A stretch of 64,000 nt of DNA from Iodobacter fluviatilis (GCF_900451195.1 NZ_UGHR01000001.1:1798001-1862000), one strand, 5' to 3'. Counted from the first letter of the stretch, positions 44,794 through 53,989 are shown. Made by a program: numbers and translations. Notes: generated by a model from the letters alone, not told the origin.

Positions 44794-45933
44794 TTATTGG
44801 CTTGGGCTTGGTTTAAACGGTTTGTGTTGTTCCAGCTCGCTCTGCCAGCTGGCCACAGCCTCTCGTTCCCTGTTTAAATGCTGATCGATGGCATCACTAA
44901 AGCCAGGGTGGGCTAGCCAGTGAGCCGACTGAGTGGCGACAGGTACAAATCCCCTAGCTAATTTATGCGCCCCCTGTGCTCCGCCCTCAAAAGCATCTAA
45001 GCCCGCTTCCAGTGCAAACTCGATTCCTTGATAAAAACACAGCTCAAAATGCAGATTGCCCACATAGCCTGCAGGCCCCCAAGCCGCACCCCAATAGCGG
45101 CCATAAAGCCGATCTGGGCCGATGATATTGAGTGCTGCTGCAATGGGTTGGCCATCTTGATAAGCCAGTACCAGCAGGCAGGATTGCGGCATGGCGTTGG
45201 CGATTTGCAGGAAAAACGCCAAGCTTAAATAGGGTGTGGAGCGGTGTTCTAGATAAGTATTGCTATAGCAGCGGTAGAAAAAAGCCCAATCGGCCTCGCT
45301 GATCTCGCTGCCGCGCTTACGAATAATACTCACCCCTGCATCGCTGACCTTACGCCGTTCCTGGCGTAATTTTTTGCGCTTATCCCGGGTGAGCGCATCG
45401 CTAAAATCAGCGTAATCCCGCCAATCACCGCGTAGCCAATGAAACTGTACGTCGTGGCGGCTAAGTAGGCCGTTATCTTGCGCTAAGCTGGCTTCGATAG
45501 CCGGAGGGAATAAAAGATGAAACGATGAATCGCCTGATTCTTGCGCAATGGCAATGGCCGCGGCCAGTAAGTGTTTTCGGGTGGTCTCTGTTTGAGCCAG
45601 TAATCTTGGCCCGGTAACCGGTGTAAAGGGAATTGCACTGATTAACTTGGGATAGTAATCCAATCCATGGCGCTGGTAAGCCTCTGCCCATGCCCAATCA
45701 AATACATACTCTCCGTAGGAGTGCGTCTTTCTATATAAGGGCATGGCTGCGGTTAATTGCTGATCTGCATCCCTGATCGCTAAATGGCAGGGCGTCCAGC
45801 CATTGTGCTCACTGACTGCACCGGTGTTTTCAAGCGCAGCAAGATAGGCGTGGCTTATAAAAGGCTGCTTGCCTGCCAGCGCATCCCAATCTGCTGCGGC
45901 AATGTCATCGATATGCGAGTGAATGCTGATCAT
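44794..45933 (-). CDS. GNAT/FemAB-like protein (COG3146, DUF482)
   Basis: A 379-residue protein. Family signatures are FISHAYLAALENTGAV near the start, HLAIRDADQQLTAAMPLYRK, SYGEYVFDWAWAEAYQRHG, YYPKLISAIPFTPVTGPRLL, and the C-terminal FEGGAQGAHKLARGF. The family has the FemAB-type acyltransferase fold and was once called peptidoglycan-biosynthesis related; its substrate is not known. It is transcribed alone. Confidence 0.88.
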   Translation of the reverse strand: MISIHSHIDDIAAADWDALAGKQPFISHAYLAALENTGAVSEHNGWTPCHLAIRDADQQLTAAMPLYRKTHSYGEYVFDWAWAEAYQRHGLDYYPKLISAIPFTPVTGPRLLAQTETTRKHLLAAAIAIAQESGDSSFHLLFPPAIEASLAQDNGLLSRHDVQFHWLRGDWRDYADFSDALTRDKRKKLRQERRKVSDAGVSIIRKRGSEISEADWAFFYRCYSNTYLEHRSTPYLSLAFFLQIANAMPQSCLLVLAYQDGQPIAAALNIIGPDRLYGRYWGAAWGPAGYVGNLHFELCFYQGIEFALEAGLDAFEGGAQGAHKLARGFVPVATQSAHWLAHPGFSDAIDQHLNREREAVASWQSELEQHKPFKPSPSQ

Positions 45934-46163
45934 GCGTTTCCATTTGATTTATGGCTTGCTGGGAGCAGATCATTGTTAATGATTCCTTAGGCTCTGTCTC
46001 CTAGATTTACTCTGTGGTTTGGGGTTTAGCTTTCTATCAAGGCAACTAAGCCTCTTTATTATGAGCTAAAGTGATGTGCATCTTGCTGTGCAGTAGTGAA
46101 AGATTGCATTTTTATTCTGTATTCCTAGGGTAAGCTTAGCCATCGGTTTGGAGGTAAAAAAAA

Positions 46164-47216
46164 ATGCAAAAGAATTTAGCGGTTGGCTTGGTGGGCTTTG
46201 GTTATGCAGGGCAAACATTTCATGCCCCTTTGATTGCCGCTACGGCAGGTTTGGATTTACGTTTTGTGGCGTCAAGCCAGACCCAATTGGTGACAGATCG
46301 TTACCCGCAAGCCGCTGTACTGCCCAATCCCATGGCGCTGATCAATGACCCTCTGGTTGATCTGGTGGTGCTGGCCACGCCCAATGCCAGCCATTACCCG
46401 CTGGCCTGTGAGGCATTGGATGCAGGTAAGCATGTGGTGGTGGATAAGCCATTTACTTTAACGCTGGCGCAAGCTAAAGAGCTGGCGCTGCGGGCACAGG
46501 TATCTGGCAAAGTATTATCTATTTTTCATAACCGCCGCTGGGACGCTGATTTCTTAGGTTTAAAAGCGCTGCTGGCCAGTGGTCGCCTTGGTGAGGTGAC
46601 GCAGTTTGAAAGCCAGTTTGATCGCTATCGCCCGCAAACCAGAGATCGCTGGCGCGAAAGTGCCGAGCCGGGCAGCGGGCTGTGGTTTGATTTGGGTCCG
46701 CATTTAATCGACCAGACACTGCAGTTGTTTGGCCCGCCGCAGGCGGTATTTGCCGATTTGCAAATGCGCCGTGCAGGCGCTCAGGCCGTGGATGATTTTC
46801 ATGTACTGCTGCGTTACCCAACGATGCGGGTAAAGCTGTCTGCCAGCTGCTTAGTCAGCGGTGGCGCGCCGCGCTATGTATTGCATGGCAGCCTAGCAAG
46901 CTTTAGCAAGCAGGGTCTGGATGTACAAGAAACTCAGCTAAAAGCAGGGCTGTTGCCAGATGCCGCAGGCTTTGGCCTCGATCCTGTGCCGGGTTTATTG
47001 CACCATAGCGTGAATGATCAAACCCAAAGTGAAGAGATTGTCATGCCGCTTGGGCAATATGCGGCTTATTACGCAGCAGTGCGTGATGCGGCGCTGGGTG
47101 TTGGCAAAAATCCGGTCACGCCCTTTGAAGGTGTGATGATTATGCAGCTGCTGGAAGCAGCTCAACAAAGTGCCGAAACGGGTGCTTGGGTGAAAATGGA
47201 GAGCTTTAATGGGTAA
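46164..47216 (+). CDS. Gfo/Idh/MocA-family oxidoreductase
   Basis: A 350-residue NAD(P)-dependent dehydrogenase. The Rossmann loop is VGFGYAGQTFHAP, and DKPFTLTLAQAKELA contains the EKP-like catalytic lysine. DLGPHLIDQTLQLFGPP is typical of the YdgJ/YhhX-like subgroup. The substrate is probably a sugar or cyclitol. GGAGGT lies 9 bases before the ATG, which follows a run of nine A residues. Its end overlaps creA by 8 bp. Confidence 0.92.
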   Translation: MQKNLAVGLVGFGYAGQTFHAPLIAATAGLDLRFVASSQTQLVTDRYPQAAVLPNPMALINDPLVDLVVLATPNASHYPLACEALDAGKHVVVDKPFTLTLAQAKELALRAQVSGKVLSIFHNRRWDADFLGLKALLASGRLGEVTQFESQFDRYRPQTRDRWRESAEPGSGLWFDLGPHLIDQTLQLFGPPQAVFADLQMRRAGAQAVDDFHVLLRYPTMRVKLSASCLVSGGAPRYVLHGSLASFSKQGLDVQETQLKAGLLPDAAGFGLDPVPGLLHHSVNDQTQSEEIVMPLGQYAAYYAAVRDAALGVGKNPVTPFEGVMIMQLLEAAQQSAETGAWVKMESFNG

Positions 47217-47673
47217 ATGGGCGCTGTGTTTTTTAGGTTTAATGATCAGTAGTTTTAGTCTTGCCGAAGAAGTGGGTTCGGTCACCACGGCGTTTAAGCT
47301 GATAGGGCGCAATCATCGTGTGCAGGTTGATGCCTATGATGATCCCAAGGTAGAAGGCGTAACATGCTATATGTCACGGGCTAAAACGGGGGGCGTGAAA
47401 GGCTCTTTGGGCTTGGCTGAAGATAAGGCTGAATTCTCGATTGCCTGCAGGCAAATCGGTAAATTGGTGTTTAAAAAACCGCTGCCGCAGCAAGAAGAGG
47501 TGTTTTCAGAATCTGCCTCGTTGTTTTTTAAATCGGTGCAAGTGGTGCGAATGGTGGATGTCAAACGTAATGCGCTGGTTTACCTGACGTACTCTGATAA
47601 ATTAATCGATGGCAGCCCGCAAAATAGCGTAACCGCTGTGTCGGCAGGGGATGTGAAAATTCCTATGAAGTAA
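47209..47673 (+). CDS. creA: CreA family protein
   Basis: A 154-residue protein with a signal peptide (MGKWALCFLGLMISSFSLA) and the CreA body: KLIGRNHRVQVDAYDDPKVEGVTCY, GLAEDKAEFSIACRQIG and SLFFKSVQVVRMVD. Two cysteines (in VTCYMS and IACRQ) may form a disulfide. CreA is a conserved periplasmic protein of unknown function. It is translationally coupled to the oxidoreductase gene. Confidence 0.92.
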   Translation: MGKWALCFLGLMISSFSLAEEVGSVTTAFKLIGRNHRVQVDAYDDPKVEGVTCYMSRAKTGGVKGSLGLAEDKAEFSIACRQIGKLVFKKPLPQQEEVFSESASLFFKSVQVVRMVDVKRNALVYLTYSDKLIDGSPQNSVTAVSAGDVKIPMK

Positions 47674-47719
47674 AATTCAGTGCTTCACGATTTTTAAGCT
47701 TTGAAAATAAATCAATTTG

Positions 47720-47744
47720 AACGCGGCCTGGCCGCGTTTTTTTT
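47720..47744 (+). terminator. Terminator of the oxidoreductase-creA operon
   Basis: AACGCGGC (47720-47727) and GCCGCGTT (47731-47738) form an 8-bp stem with a 3-base loop, followed by a T-run. Confidence 0.9.
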
Positions 47745-47780
47745 GATTTATTTTTGCAAAAAGCAGCATTTTAACGGGCT

Positions 47781-47826
47781 AAAACGAAAGCGATAAAAAT
47801 GTAGTTCTTTCGATCTTCTTTCATTG
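47781..47826. promoter_or_regulatory. Possible AgaR operator cluster
   Basis: Three copies of a TTTCRTT-like word lie close together: TTTCGTTTT on the minus strand (RC of 47781-47789), TTCTTTCGAT (47806-47813) and TTCTTTCATT (47816-47824). The E. coli AgaR consensus is built of repeated TTTCRTTT units. It is about 310 bases before the agaR start, in a 460-base gap that contains no convincing gene (a short hydrophobic frame at 47857-48033 is doubtful). Confidence 0.35.
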
Positions 47827-48037
47827 TGAGGGTCTGATTTGTTGCGGCTGGTTTTTTGTATGCTGCGTAGTATTATTTCATTTCTGGTGTTTTTGTTATA
47901 TTTCGCTATTTTTTCAAGGTTTAAATCCGGTTTTATATTGCCTACTTATGTATTAATACTACATATCATCATTTTTTATCACTATCGACTCTCGCTTAAG
48001 TCGAAAATTGAGTGGTTTGAAGTCGAAAATTAATGCG

Positions 48038-48066
48038 TTGACACCCTTTGCTTTGTAGGAATAAAT
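48038..48066 (+). promoter_or_regulatory. Candidate sigma-70 promoter of agaR
   Basis: A perfect -35 TTGACA (48038-48043), 17-18 bases, then ATAAATT (48061-48067) as a moderate -10. It lies about 70 bases before the agaR ATG. Confidence 0.5.
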
Positions 48067-48133
48067 TCGAGTCACTTCCTTGTTGTCTTCAGGTTTTTTT
48101 ACAAGCAGTGAATGAATAAAAGCAGAGCTTGCC

Positions 48134-48916
48134 ATGCCCAATTACCCTATAAAAAACATGCAAAAACGACATGAAAGAATTGTTGATTTATTGCGCCAGC
48201 ATGAAAGTTGTAATGTCAGTGTTCTGGCTCAGGAATTAGGTGTTTCTACCGTTACTATCCGGCACGATTTAGATGAATTAGAGCAAAGTGGTTGTATTCG
48301 CCGTTCTTATGGCCGTGCCACGCTTTCACAGAATTTTTCTTTTGAATTGGAATTCAGAGAAAAAGAAAATATCCGCTCAGAATCAAAGCAATTAATTGCC
48401 CGTAGGGCTGCAGATTTAGTTGAAGACGGTGATTCAATTGTTGTGGATTCAGGCTCTACCGTGGCTTTATTGGCCCGCTATATTGGCAGCAATAAAAAAA
48501 TCACCTTAATGACCAATGCGCTTAATTTAGCCAGCGAATTAGTGGCCGATCCGCGTTTTACCGTCATGATGACCGGTGGCACTTTGCGCGCAGATTCATA
48601 TTCACTGTGTGGGCCAGAAGCTGAGCAGGCGGTTAAATTACATCATTTTAATAAATTATTTATTGGCGCAGATGGCATTGATCTATTAGCAGGGGTGAGC
48701 ACCACCAATGCGCAAGATGCACAGCTTAATCGCGCCATGCTGGCCGCTTGCGATCAGATTATTTTATTGTCTGATTCCAGTAAATTTGGCAAACGTAGTT
48801 TTTGTGTGATTTGCAAAATGCCACAGGTCGATATTCTGGTTACAGATAGCGGAATCAGCGATGAATACCGGCAGGCATTAACGCAAATGGGCGTAACCGT
48901 GATTGTGGCGGAATAA
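48134..48916 (+). CDS. agaR: DeoR-family regulator AgaR
   Basis: A 260-residue repressor. The N-terminal DeoR winged helix-turn-helix is VSVLAQELGVSTVTIRHDLDELEQSGCIRRSYGRA (residues about 28-62, shown split: VSVLAQELGVS, TVTIRHDLDELE). The C-terminal sugar-phosphate sensor domain has DSGSTVALLARYI, MTNALNLASEL, MTGGTLR and FIGADGID. It is the first gene of the cluster for N-acetylgalactosamine use, so binding of an amino-sugar phosphate should release it from the aga promoters. ATG at 48134 is used; 48158 is an alternative. Confidence 0.88.
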   Translation: MPNYPIKNMQKRHERIVDLLRQHESCNVSVLAQELGVSTVTIRHDLDELEQSGCIRRSYGRATLSQNFSFELEFREKENIRSESKQLIARRAADLVEDGDSIVVDSGSTVALLARYIGSNKKITLMTNALNLASELVADPRFTVMMTGGTLRADSYSLCGPEAEQAVKLHHFNKLFIGADGIDLLAGVSTTNAQDAQLNRAMLAACDQIILLSDSSKFGKRSFCVICKMPQVDILVTDSGISDEYRQALTQMGVTVIVAE

Positions 48917-48940
48917 AGTTTTTTAAAGGAGTAAGCCTTT

Positions 48941-50224
48941 ATGTCTTATTTAATAGAAATGATAGCGCAGCATAAAGCAGGGCAGGCTAATGGTATTTAT
49001 TCAATTTGCTCTGCCCATCCGTTGGTTTTAGAAGCTGCATTACAGCAGGGCCTGCAAAATGATAGTTATATTTTAATTGAGGCCACTTCTAACCAAGTTA
49101 ATCAGTTTGGTGGCTATACCGGCATGAAGCCAGCTGATTTTAAAGAATATGTATTTGCAATTGCCGATAAAGTGGGATTTGCAAAGGCGCGCATTATTTT
49201 AGGCGGTGATCATTTAGGACCGAATGCTTGGCAAAAAGAGCCCGCAGCTCTGGCCATGGCTAAAGCTGCCGAAATGGTCAGTGCCTATGTATTGGCAGGC
49301 TTTCGCAAAATTCATTTGGATTGCTCGATGTCGTGCGCGGGGGACCCTGTGCCACTGAGCGATTCCACGGTGGCTAAGCGTGCCGCAGCGTTATGCCAAG
49401 TGGCTGAAGGCGCCTGGCAAACAGTAGGGGGGGAAGCGCCTGTGTATGTGATTGGTACCGAAGTGCCGGTGCCGGGCGGCGCGCAAGAATCGCTGGATGC
49501 TGTGGAAGTCACCTCGCCAGCGGCCGCAGCGCAAACGCTGGCCGTGCATCAGCAGGTATTTGCCGAAGCAGGCTGCGCGGCAGCTTGGCCCAGGGTGATT
49601 GCCATGGTGGTACAGCCGGGCGTTGAGTTTGATCATCATAAGGTGGTGCGTTATCAGCGTGATAAAGCCACCGCGCTCAGTGCATTTATTGCCAAAGAAG
49701 CGCTGGTATTTGAGGCGCACTCTACCGATTACCAAACAGAGGCCTCGCTTCGGGAGCTGGTGCAGGATCACTTTGCCATTTTAAAAGTAGGCCCGGGCTT
49801 AACATTTGCCCTGCGTGAGGCGATGTTTGCGCTGGATGCAATTGAGCGCGAAGCCATCGGTGAATTTGCCGCTTCGCATTTAAAAGACACACTCACTCAA
49901 GTGATGAAAGAAGAGCCGGATTACTGGCTGGCTTATTACGATCAGGCCGGGCATCAGCAGTATCTGGATCGCAATTACAGCTTGTCTGACCGGATTCGCT
50001 ATTACTGGCCGCATCCTGAAGTGAGCGCGGCAGCAGCAAAACTCTTTGATAATTTACGCCGCCAGCCGCCGCTGCCTACCTTAATCAGCCAATACCTGCC
50101 TGAGCAGGCCAAAAAAATCAGCGCGGGTTTATTGCCTGCCGAGCCTGAAGCATGGGTGGTCGATAAGATCATGGAAGTCACTCAGCTCTACGCCCGTGCT
50201 TGCGGCATGGAGGCACAATCATGA
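48941..50224 (+). CDS. agaZ: Tagatose-1,6-bisphosphate aldolase non-catalytic subunit AgaZ/KbaZ
   Basis: A 427-residue protein of the GatZ/KbaZ family: GIYSICSAHPLVLEAAL near the start, ILGGDHLGPNAWQ, KIHLDCSMSCAGDP, IGTEVPVPGGAQE, EAHSTDYQ, and LKVGPGLTFALREA. KbaZ stabilises the catalytic KbaY subunit that splits tagatose-1,6-bisphosphate. No kbaY gene is present here, so the partner lies elsewhere or the protein works alone. AAAGGAG precedes the ATG. Its last bases overlap agaS (ATGA). Confidence 0.93.
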   Translation: MSYLIEMIAQHKAGQANGIYSICSAHPLVLEAALQQGLQNDSYILIEATSNQVNQFGGYTGMKPADFKEYVFAIADKVGFAKARIILGGDHLGPNAWQKEPAALAMAKAAEMVSAYVLAGFRKIHLDCSMSCAGDPVPLSDSTVAKRAAALCQVAEGAWQTVGGEAPVYVIGTEVPVPGGAQESLDAVEVTSPAAAAQTLAVHQQVFAEAGCAAAWPRVIAMVVQPGVEFDHHKVVRYQRDKATALSAFIAKEALVFEAHSTDYQTEASLRELVQDHFAILKVGPGLTFALREAMFALDAIEREAIGEFAASHLKDTLTQVMKEEPDYWLAYYDQAGHQQYLDRNYSLSDRIRYYWPHPEVSAAAAKLFDNLRRQPPLPTLISQYLPEQAKKISAGLLPAEPEAWVVDKIMEVTQLYARACGMEAQS

Positions 50225-51381
50225 ACTACCTCAACTATGAGCAAAGCGTGCTTGCCGACCATGGTGCTGTGCACACTGCCCGTGAAATCAGCCAGCAGCC
50301 CAGGCTTTGGCGCGAGCTGATGACAGGGCTGATTCAGGACAAATTAGCGTGGAAGGCATGGATGCTGGATGTGCTGTCCACGCCTAATTTACGGATTATC
50401 CTTTGCGGCGCTGGCACATCTGCTTTTGCAGGGCGCACTTTAGAGCCATGGCTGCGGGCCTCTTTTGGTCTTGCTGCCGAGGCGATTTCGACCACCGATA
50501 TTGTTAGCCAGCCACTCGCCTATCTGGACCCGTCCCGTCCTACGCTGATGGTGTCTTTTGCCCGCTCAGGCAATAGCCCGGAAAGTGTGGCGGCGGTCAA
50601 TCTGGCTAATCAGCTTTTGCCTTACTGCCGTCATTTAGTGCTGACGTGTAATCCTGAAGGCGAGCTGGCGAAATACAGCCAGGGTAATTCCCATGCTTAT
50701 TGTGTGCTAATGCCTGAAGGCGCAAACGATCAAAGCTTTGCCATGACCTCCAGCTTCAGCTGCATGTTTGTGGCTGCGGCCATGATGCTGACGCCGGGCA
50801 TTTTATTAAGCCGTGCCAAAGAGCAAATCGAAACAGTGGCGGCCTTTTGCGAATCACAGCTGGCGGGCTGGGCATCGCAAGCCAAAGCGCTGGCAGGCAT
50901 GGGCTTTAAGCGGGTGATTTACCTTGGCAGTGGCGAAATGGCGGGGTTGGCAGAAGAGGCTGCTTTAAAAATGCTGGAGCTGAGCGCCGGGAAAATCGCC
51001 ACGCGTTTTGATTCCACATTAGGCGTGCGTCATGGCCCCAAATTTATGATCGACAGCCACAGCTGCGTGGTGATGTTTATGGCTGCGGCGGATTCTTATA
51101 CCCGCCGCTACGACGATGATTTTCAGGCAGAAGTCATCGCCAATGGCATTGCTCAGCAGCTTGTCGCCCTAGGCCCGAAAAGCGCCGCCAACCTGCCACT
51201 GACTGAAGTCACCATTCCATGCCTAGATGAGCTGTATTTATCACTGCCTTATCTGCTGTTTGCCCAGCTCTTTGCTTTTGAATGCTCATTAGCGCTGGGT
51301 TTGGCCCCCGATAACCCCTGCCCAACTGGCGAAGTAAACCGCGTGGTGCAAGGCGTAAAAATTTATCCCTATCCGGCTTAA
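50221..51381 (+). CDS. agaS: Galactosamine-6-phosphate deaminase/isomerase AgaS (SIS domains)
   Basis: A 386-residue SIS protein. The ATG at 50221 overlaps the agaZ stop and gives the family N-terminus. First SIS domain: ILCGAGTSAFAG and VSFARSGNSPESVAAV. Second SIS domain: RVIYLGSGEMAGLAEEAALKM split, and LGVRHGPKFMID. AgaS deaminates galactosamine-6-phosphate to tagatose-6-phosphate. It is followed by 410 bases of repeat DNA before the PTS genes. Confidence 0.93.
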   Translation: MNYLNYEQSVLADHGAVHTAREISQQPRLWRELMTGLIQDKLAWKAWMLDVLSTPNLRIILCGAGTSAFAGRTLEPWLRASFGLAAEAISTTDIVSQPLAYLDPSRPTLMVSFARSGNSPESVAAVNLANQLLPYCRHLVLTCNPEGELAKYSQGNSHAYCVLMPEGANDQSFAMTSSFSCMFVAAAMMLTPGILLSRAKEQIETVAAFCESQLAGWASQAKALAGMGFKRVIYLGSGEMAGLAEEAALKMLELSAGKIATRFDSTLGVRHGPKFMIDSHSCVVMFMAAADSYTRRYDDDFQAEVIANGIAQQLVALGPKSAANLPLTEVTIPCLDELYLSLPYLLFAQLFAFECSLALGLAPDNPCPTGEVNRVVQGVKIYPYPA

Positions 51382-51416
51382 CTCACTGATGGTATGCCGC
51401 GAAAACCTAAATCTTT

Positions 51417-51456
51417 AACCACAGAGAACACAGAGGACACGGAGTTTCACGGAGTA
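51417..51456. repeat. Purine-rich ACAGAG/CACGGAG repeat
   Basis: AACCACAGAGAACACAGAGG followed by ACACGGAGTTTCACGGAG: two ACAGAG-type words and two CACGGAG words. Similar strings are dispersed in many proteobacterial genomes between genes. It lies 36 bases after agaS. Confidence 0.55.
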
Positions 51457-51539
51457 AACCAAGGCTTGAATTGAATTGTTTTTGAGTTTTTGAATGTTTT
51501 CAAGCCTAGTGGTCTCTCGCTTATCTCCACGTGGCATGG

Positions 51540-51763
51540 GGCTTAAATCTCCCCTTGAAGCACGCCGAAGCGAGGAATAAGCGGGGCGGGGTAGTCGTCA
51601 ATTCGTGTTTGAGCGAAGCGAGTTGAATTGACGCCGCCTCGATTATCCGCAGTGAGGGGCCTTCGTGCTGGTCGGGGTCGCCTTCTTTGCTTACTTTCTT
51701 GGCGAAGCAAGAAAGTAAGTCCCCGCGGGGATGCCGCACCTAAATCAACGTGCCGAAGGCACT
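51540..51763 (+). repeat. Dispersed intergenic repeat, left copy
   Basis: A 224-base GC-rich non-coding segment. Its reverse complement matches 56985-57206 along most of its length. Shared blocks include CCGCACCTAAATCAACGTGC plus CGAAGGCACT at the end, GGCGAAGCAAGAAAG, GGGGCCTTCGTG, TTTGAGCGAAGCGAG and AGCGGGGCGGGG. It contains internal palindromes such as CTTACTTTCTTGG-CGAAG-CAAGAAAGTAAG. It lies between agaS and agaV. No transposase is coded. Confidence 0.85.
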
Positions 51764-51791
51764 GAAATAATTAAAAAACAAGGAGCACGTC

Positions 51792-52271
51792 ATGGCTGGG
51801 CCAAATATTTTACTTACCCGTATTGATAACCGGCTTGTGCATGGTCAGGTGGGAGTGACCTGGGCAGGCAGCCTTGGGGCGAATCTGGTGCTGGTGGCCA
51901 ATGATGCCGCGGCGGCCGATCCGGTACAGCAAAACTTAATGGATATGGTGGTGAGCGAAGGAGTGCAAACGCGCTATTTCACACTGCAAAAAACCATAGA
52001 GGTCATTCATAAAGCGGCGGCGCATCAAAAGATCTTGCTGGTGTGTAAAACACCGCAGGACGTGCTGACGCTGGTGAAGGGTGGCGTGCCGATTCATGAC
52101 GTGAATGTGGGCAATATGCATTTTGCCGAAGGAAAGCGCCAAATTCATAAAACAGTGTCGGTGGACGATGCCGATGTGCAAGCTTTTCGCGAGCTGGCTG
52201 CCCTTAAGGTGGTTTGCGAAATTCGTCGGGTGCCTGATGAATCGGGTGATCTTGTTTCTAAACTGCTGTAA
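51792..52271 (+). CDS. agaV: PTS system IIB component, N-acetylgalactosamine type (AgaV)
   Basis: A 159-residue mannose-family IIB protein. The phosphorylated histidine is H17 in RIDNRLVHGQV. Other family features are LVANDAAAADPVQQNLM and VGNMHFAEGKRQIHKTVSVD. It receives phosphate from the IIA protein and passes it to the sugar entering through IIC/IID. The order IIB-IIC-IID-IIA followed by deacetylase equals agaVWEFA of E. coli. AAGGAGC precedes the ATG. Confidence 0.92.
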   Translation: MAGPNILLTRIDNRLVHGQVGVTWAGSLGANLVLVANDAAAADPVQQNLMDMVVSEGVQTRYFTLQKTIEVIHKAAAHQKILLVCKTPQDVLTLVKGGVPIHDVNVGNMHFAEGKRQIHKTVSVDDADVQAFRELAALKVVCEIRRVPDESGDLVSKLL

Positions 52272-52282
52272 GGATTGAAATC

Positions 52283-53050
52283 ATGCTATTTGAAGCCTTA
52301 TTGATTGCGCTGTTGGCGGGTGTGGCGGGGGTCGATTTATTTGACGGCCTGACGCATATGCACCGGCCCGTGGTGATTGGCCCTTTGGTGGGGCTGATTT
52401 TAGGTGATGTGCAAACCGGCTTGCTGGTGGGCGGCACTTTAGAGCTGGTTTGGATGGGCATGGTGCCGCTGGCCGGGGCGCAGCCGCCCAATGTGGTGAT
52501 CGGCGGGATTATCGGCACGGCTTTTGCCATTTTGACCAAGGCCGAGCCCACGGTAGCAATTGGCGTAGCGGTGCCGTTTTCAATTGCGGTGCAGGGTTGT
52601 ATTACCGTGCTCTTCACTACGTTTTCGCCGATGATGCACAAATGCGATGAGATGGTGAAGCGGGGCAACTGGCGTGGCATCGAGTGGGTCAATTACCTCG
52701 GCATGATCACGCTCTTTGTCTTTTATTTTGTGGTGGCTTTTTTGCCGATTTACTTTGGGGCAGAAGCGGCAGGGGCCGTGGTGCAAAAAGCGCCAAAATG
52801 GGTGCTGGATGGCCTGAGCGTGGCGGGTGGCATGATGCCAGCAATTGGGTTTGCGCTGCTGATGAAAATCATGCTGAAAACCAATTACATCGCTTATTTC
52901 ATTATGGGTTTTGTGGCGGTGACTTATCTGAAACTGCCGATTCTGGCGGTGGCTCTGGGCGCTTTAGCCATTGCAATGGCCGATTACTTTAATCAAAACC
53001 GCGCACAGCCTCAGGCTGCCCGCAATGTGGAGGTGGAAGATGGGATTTAA
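52283..53050 (+). CDS. agaW: PTS system IIC component (AgaW)
   Basis: A 255-residue membrane protein of the mannose/sorbose IIC family: GVDLFDGLTHMHRPVVIGPL, LVGGTLELVWMGMVPLAGAQ and PNVVIGGIIGTAFAI. It forms the sugar channel with IID. It overlaps the IID gene by 11 bp. Confidence 0.93.
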   Translation: MLFEALLIALLAGVAGVDLFDGLTHMHRPVVIGPLVGLILGDVQTGLLVGGTLELVWMGMVPLAGAQPPNVVIGGIIGTAFAILTKAEPTVAIGVAVPFSIAVQGCITVLFTTFSPMMHKCDEMVKRGNWRGIEWVNYLGMITLFVFYFVVAFLPIYFGAEAAGAVVQKAPKWVLDGLSVAGGMMPAIGFALLMKIMLKTNYIAYFIMGFVAVTYLKLPILAVALGALAIAMADYFNQNRAQPQAARNVEVEDGI

Positions 53051-53933
53051 CGATACTGAAGCCGCAAATGCGGCCAAAGCCGAGCTGCGTATGCAGCAGG
53101 CCCTCGCTACCAGCCATGTTGAGCGCGATGACTATATCGATACCGACCCTGCCGAGCCGCTCACTAAAAAAGACATTAACCGCATGGCCTGGCGTTCTTT
53201 GGCCCTGCAAGCCTCGTTTAATTACGAGCGGATGCAGGCGGGGGGCTGGTTGTATACGATTTTACCTGCACTGCGCAAAATCCATAAAAACCCAGAAGAC
53301 TTAAAGAATTCCGCGCAGATGCATATGGAATTTATTAACGTCCACCCCTTTGATGTGACTTTTCTATCCGGCCTTGTGCTGGCAATGGAGCAGAGCAAGG
53401 AAAAAATCTCCACCATACGCGCTGTCAAAGTGGCGCTGATGGGGCCTTTGGGCGGGATTGGCGATGCGATGTTCTGGCTGACTTGGCTGCCGATTTGTGC
53501 AGGGATTGGTGCTGCGCTGGCGCTGGAAGGCAGCTTGTTTGGGCCCATTGTGTTTCTACTGCTCTTTAACGCATTGCACTTTGGTCTGCGCTTTGGACTG
53601 GCGCATTATGGCTACCGGGCTGGGCTGGGGGCGATCAGTGCATTAAAAGCCAATACCAGGAAAATATCGCATGCCGCATCGATTGTGGGGATGACGGTGA
53701 TTGGTGCGCTGGTGGCGTCTTATGTCAGGCTGTCTACGCAGCTGGAAATTCATGCGGGTAAGGCCAAAATTGCGCTGCAAGCCGATGTGCTCGATAAGCT
53801 GATGCCTAATCTCTTGCCGCTGGTATTCACCTTTTTGATGTTTGCCCTGATGAAAAAAGGCTATTCACCCGTGAAGCTGATTGGCGTAACGGTGTTGTTG
53901 GGTCTGGCTGGAAAATTATTTGGTTTCTTGTAA
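53040..53933 (+). CDS. agaE: PTS system IID component (AgaE)
   Basis: A 297-residue IID protein. The ATG at 53040, with GAGGTGGAAG just upstream, is chosen; the open frame extends further 5' but that part is unlike the family. Signatures are RMAWRSLALQASFNYERMQ, HMEFINVHPF, ALMGPLGGIGDAMFWLT and FGLRFGLAHYGYR. It partners with AgaW in the membrane. Confidence 0.93.
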   Translation: MGFNDTEAANAAKAELRMQQALATSHVERDDYIDTDPAEPLTKKDINRMAWRSLALQASFNYERMQAGGWLYTILPALRKIHKNPEDLKNSAQMHMEFINVHPFDVTFLSGLVLAMEQSKEKISTIRAVKVALMGPLGGIGDAMFWLTWLPICAGIGAALALEGSLFGPIVFLLLFNALHFGLRFGLAHYGYRAGLGAISALKANTRKISHAASIVGMTVIGALVASYVRLSTQLEIHAGKAKIALQADVLDKLMPNLLPLVFTFLMFALMKKGYSPVKLIGVTVLLGLAGKLFGFL

Positions 53934-53989
53934 TCACACGCTGCAGCGTATGGGTTTAGGCAGGCGCTGCAGCTTTAAAGGATGAGAAA

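Noticed and set aside
46155..46163. Nine-A run before the oxidoreductase ATG as a phase-variation tract
   Set aside because: It lies outside the coding frame between a good GGAGGT and the ATG; length changes would alter spacing only slightly, so there is no clear evidence for a switch.
47857..48033. Short hydrophobic frame before agaR (about 58 residues)
   Set aside because: No ribosome site, no recognisable family, and it overlaps a possible operator/promoter region; composition fits AT-rich non-coding DNA, though a small membrane peptide cannot be excluded.
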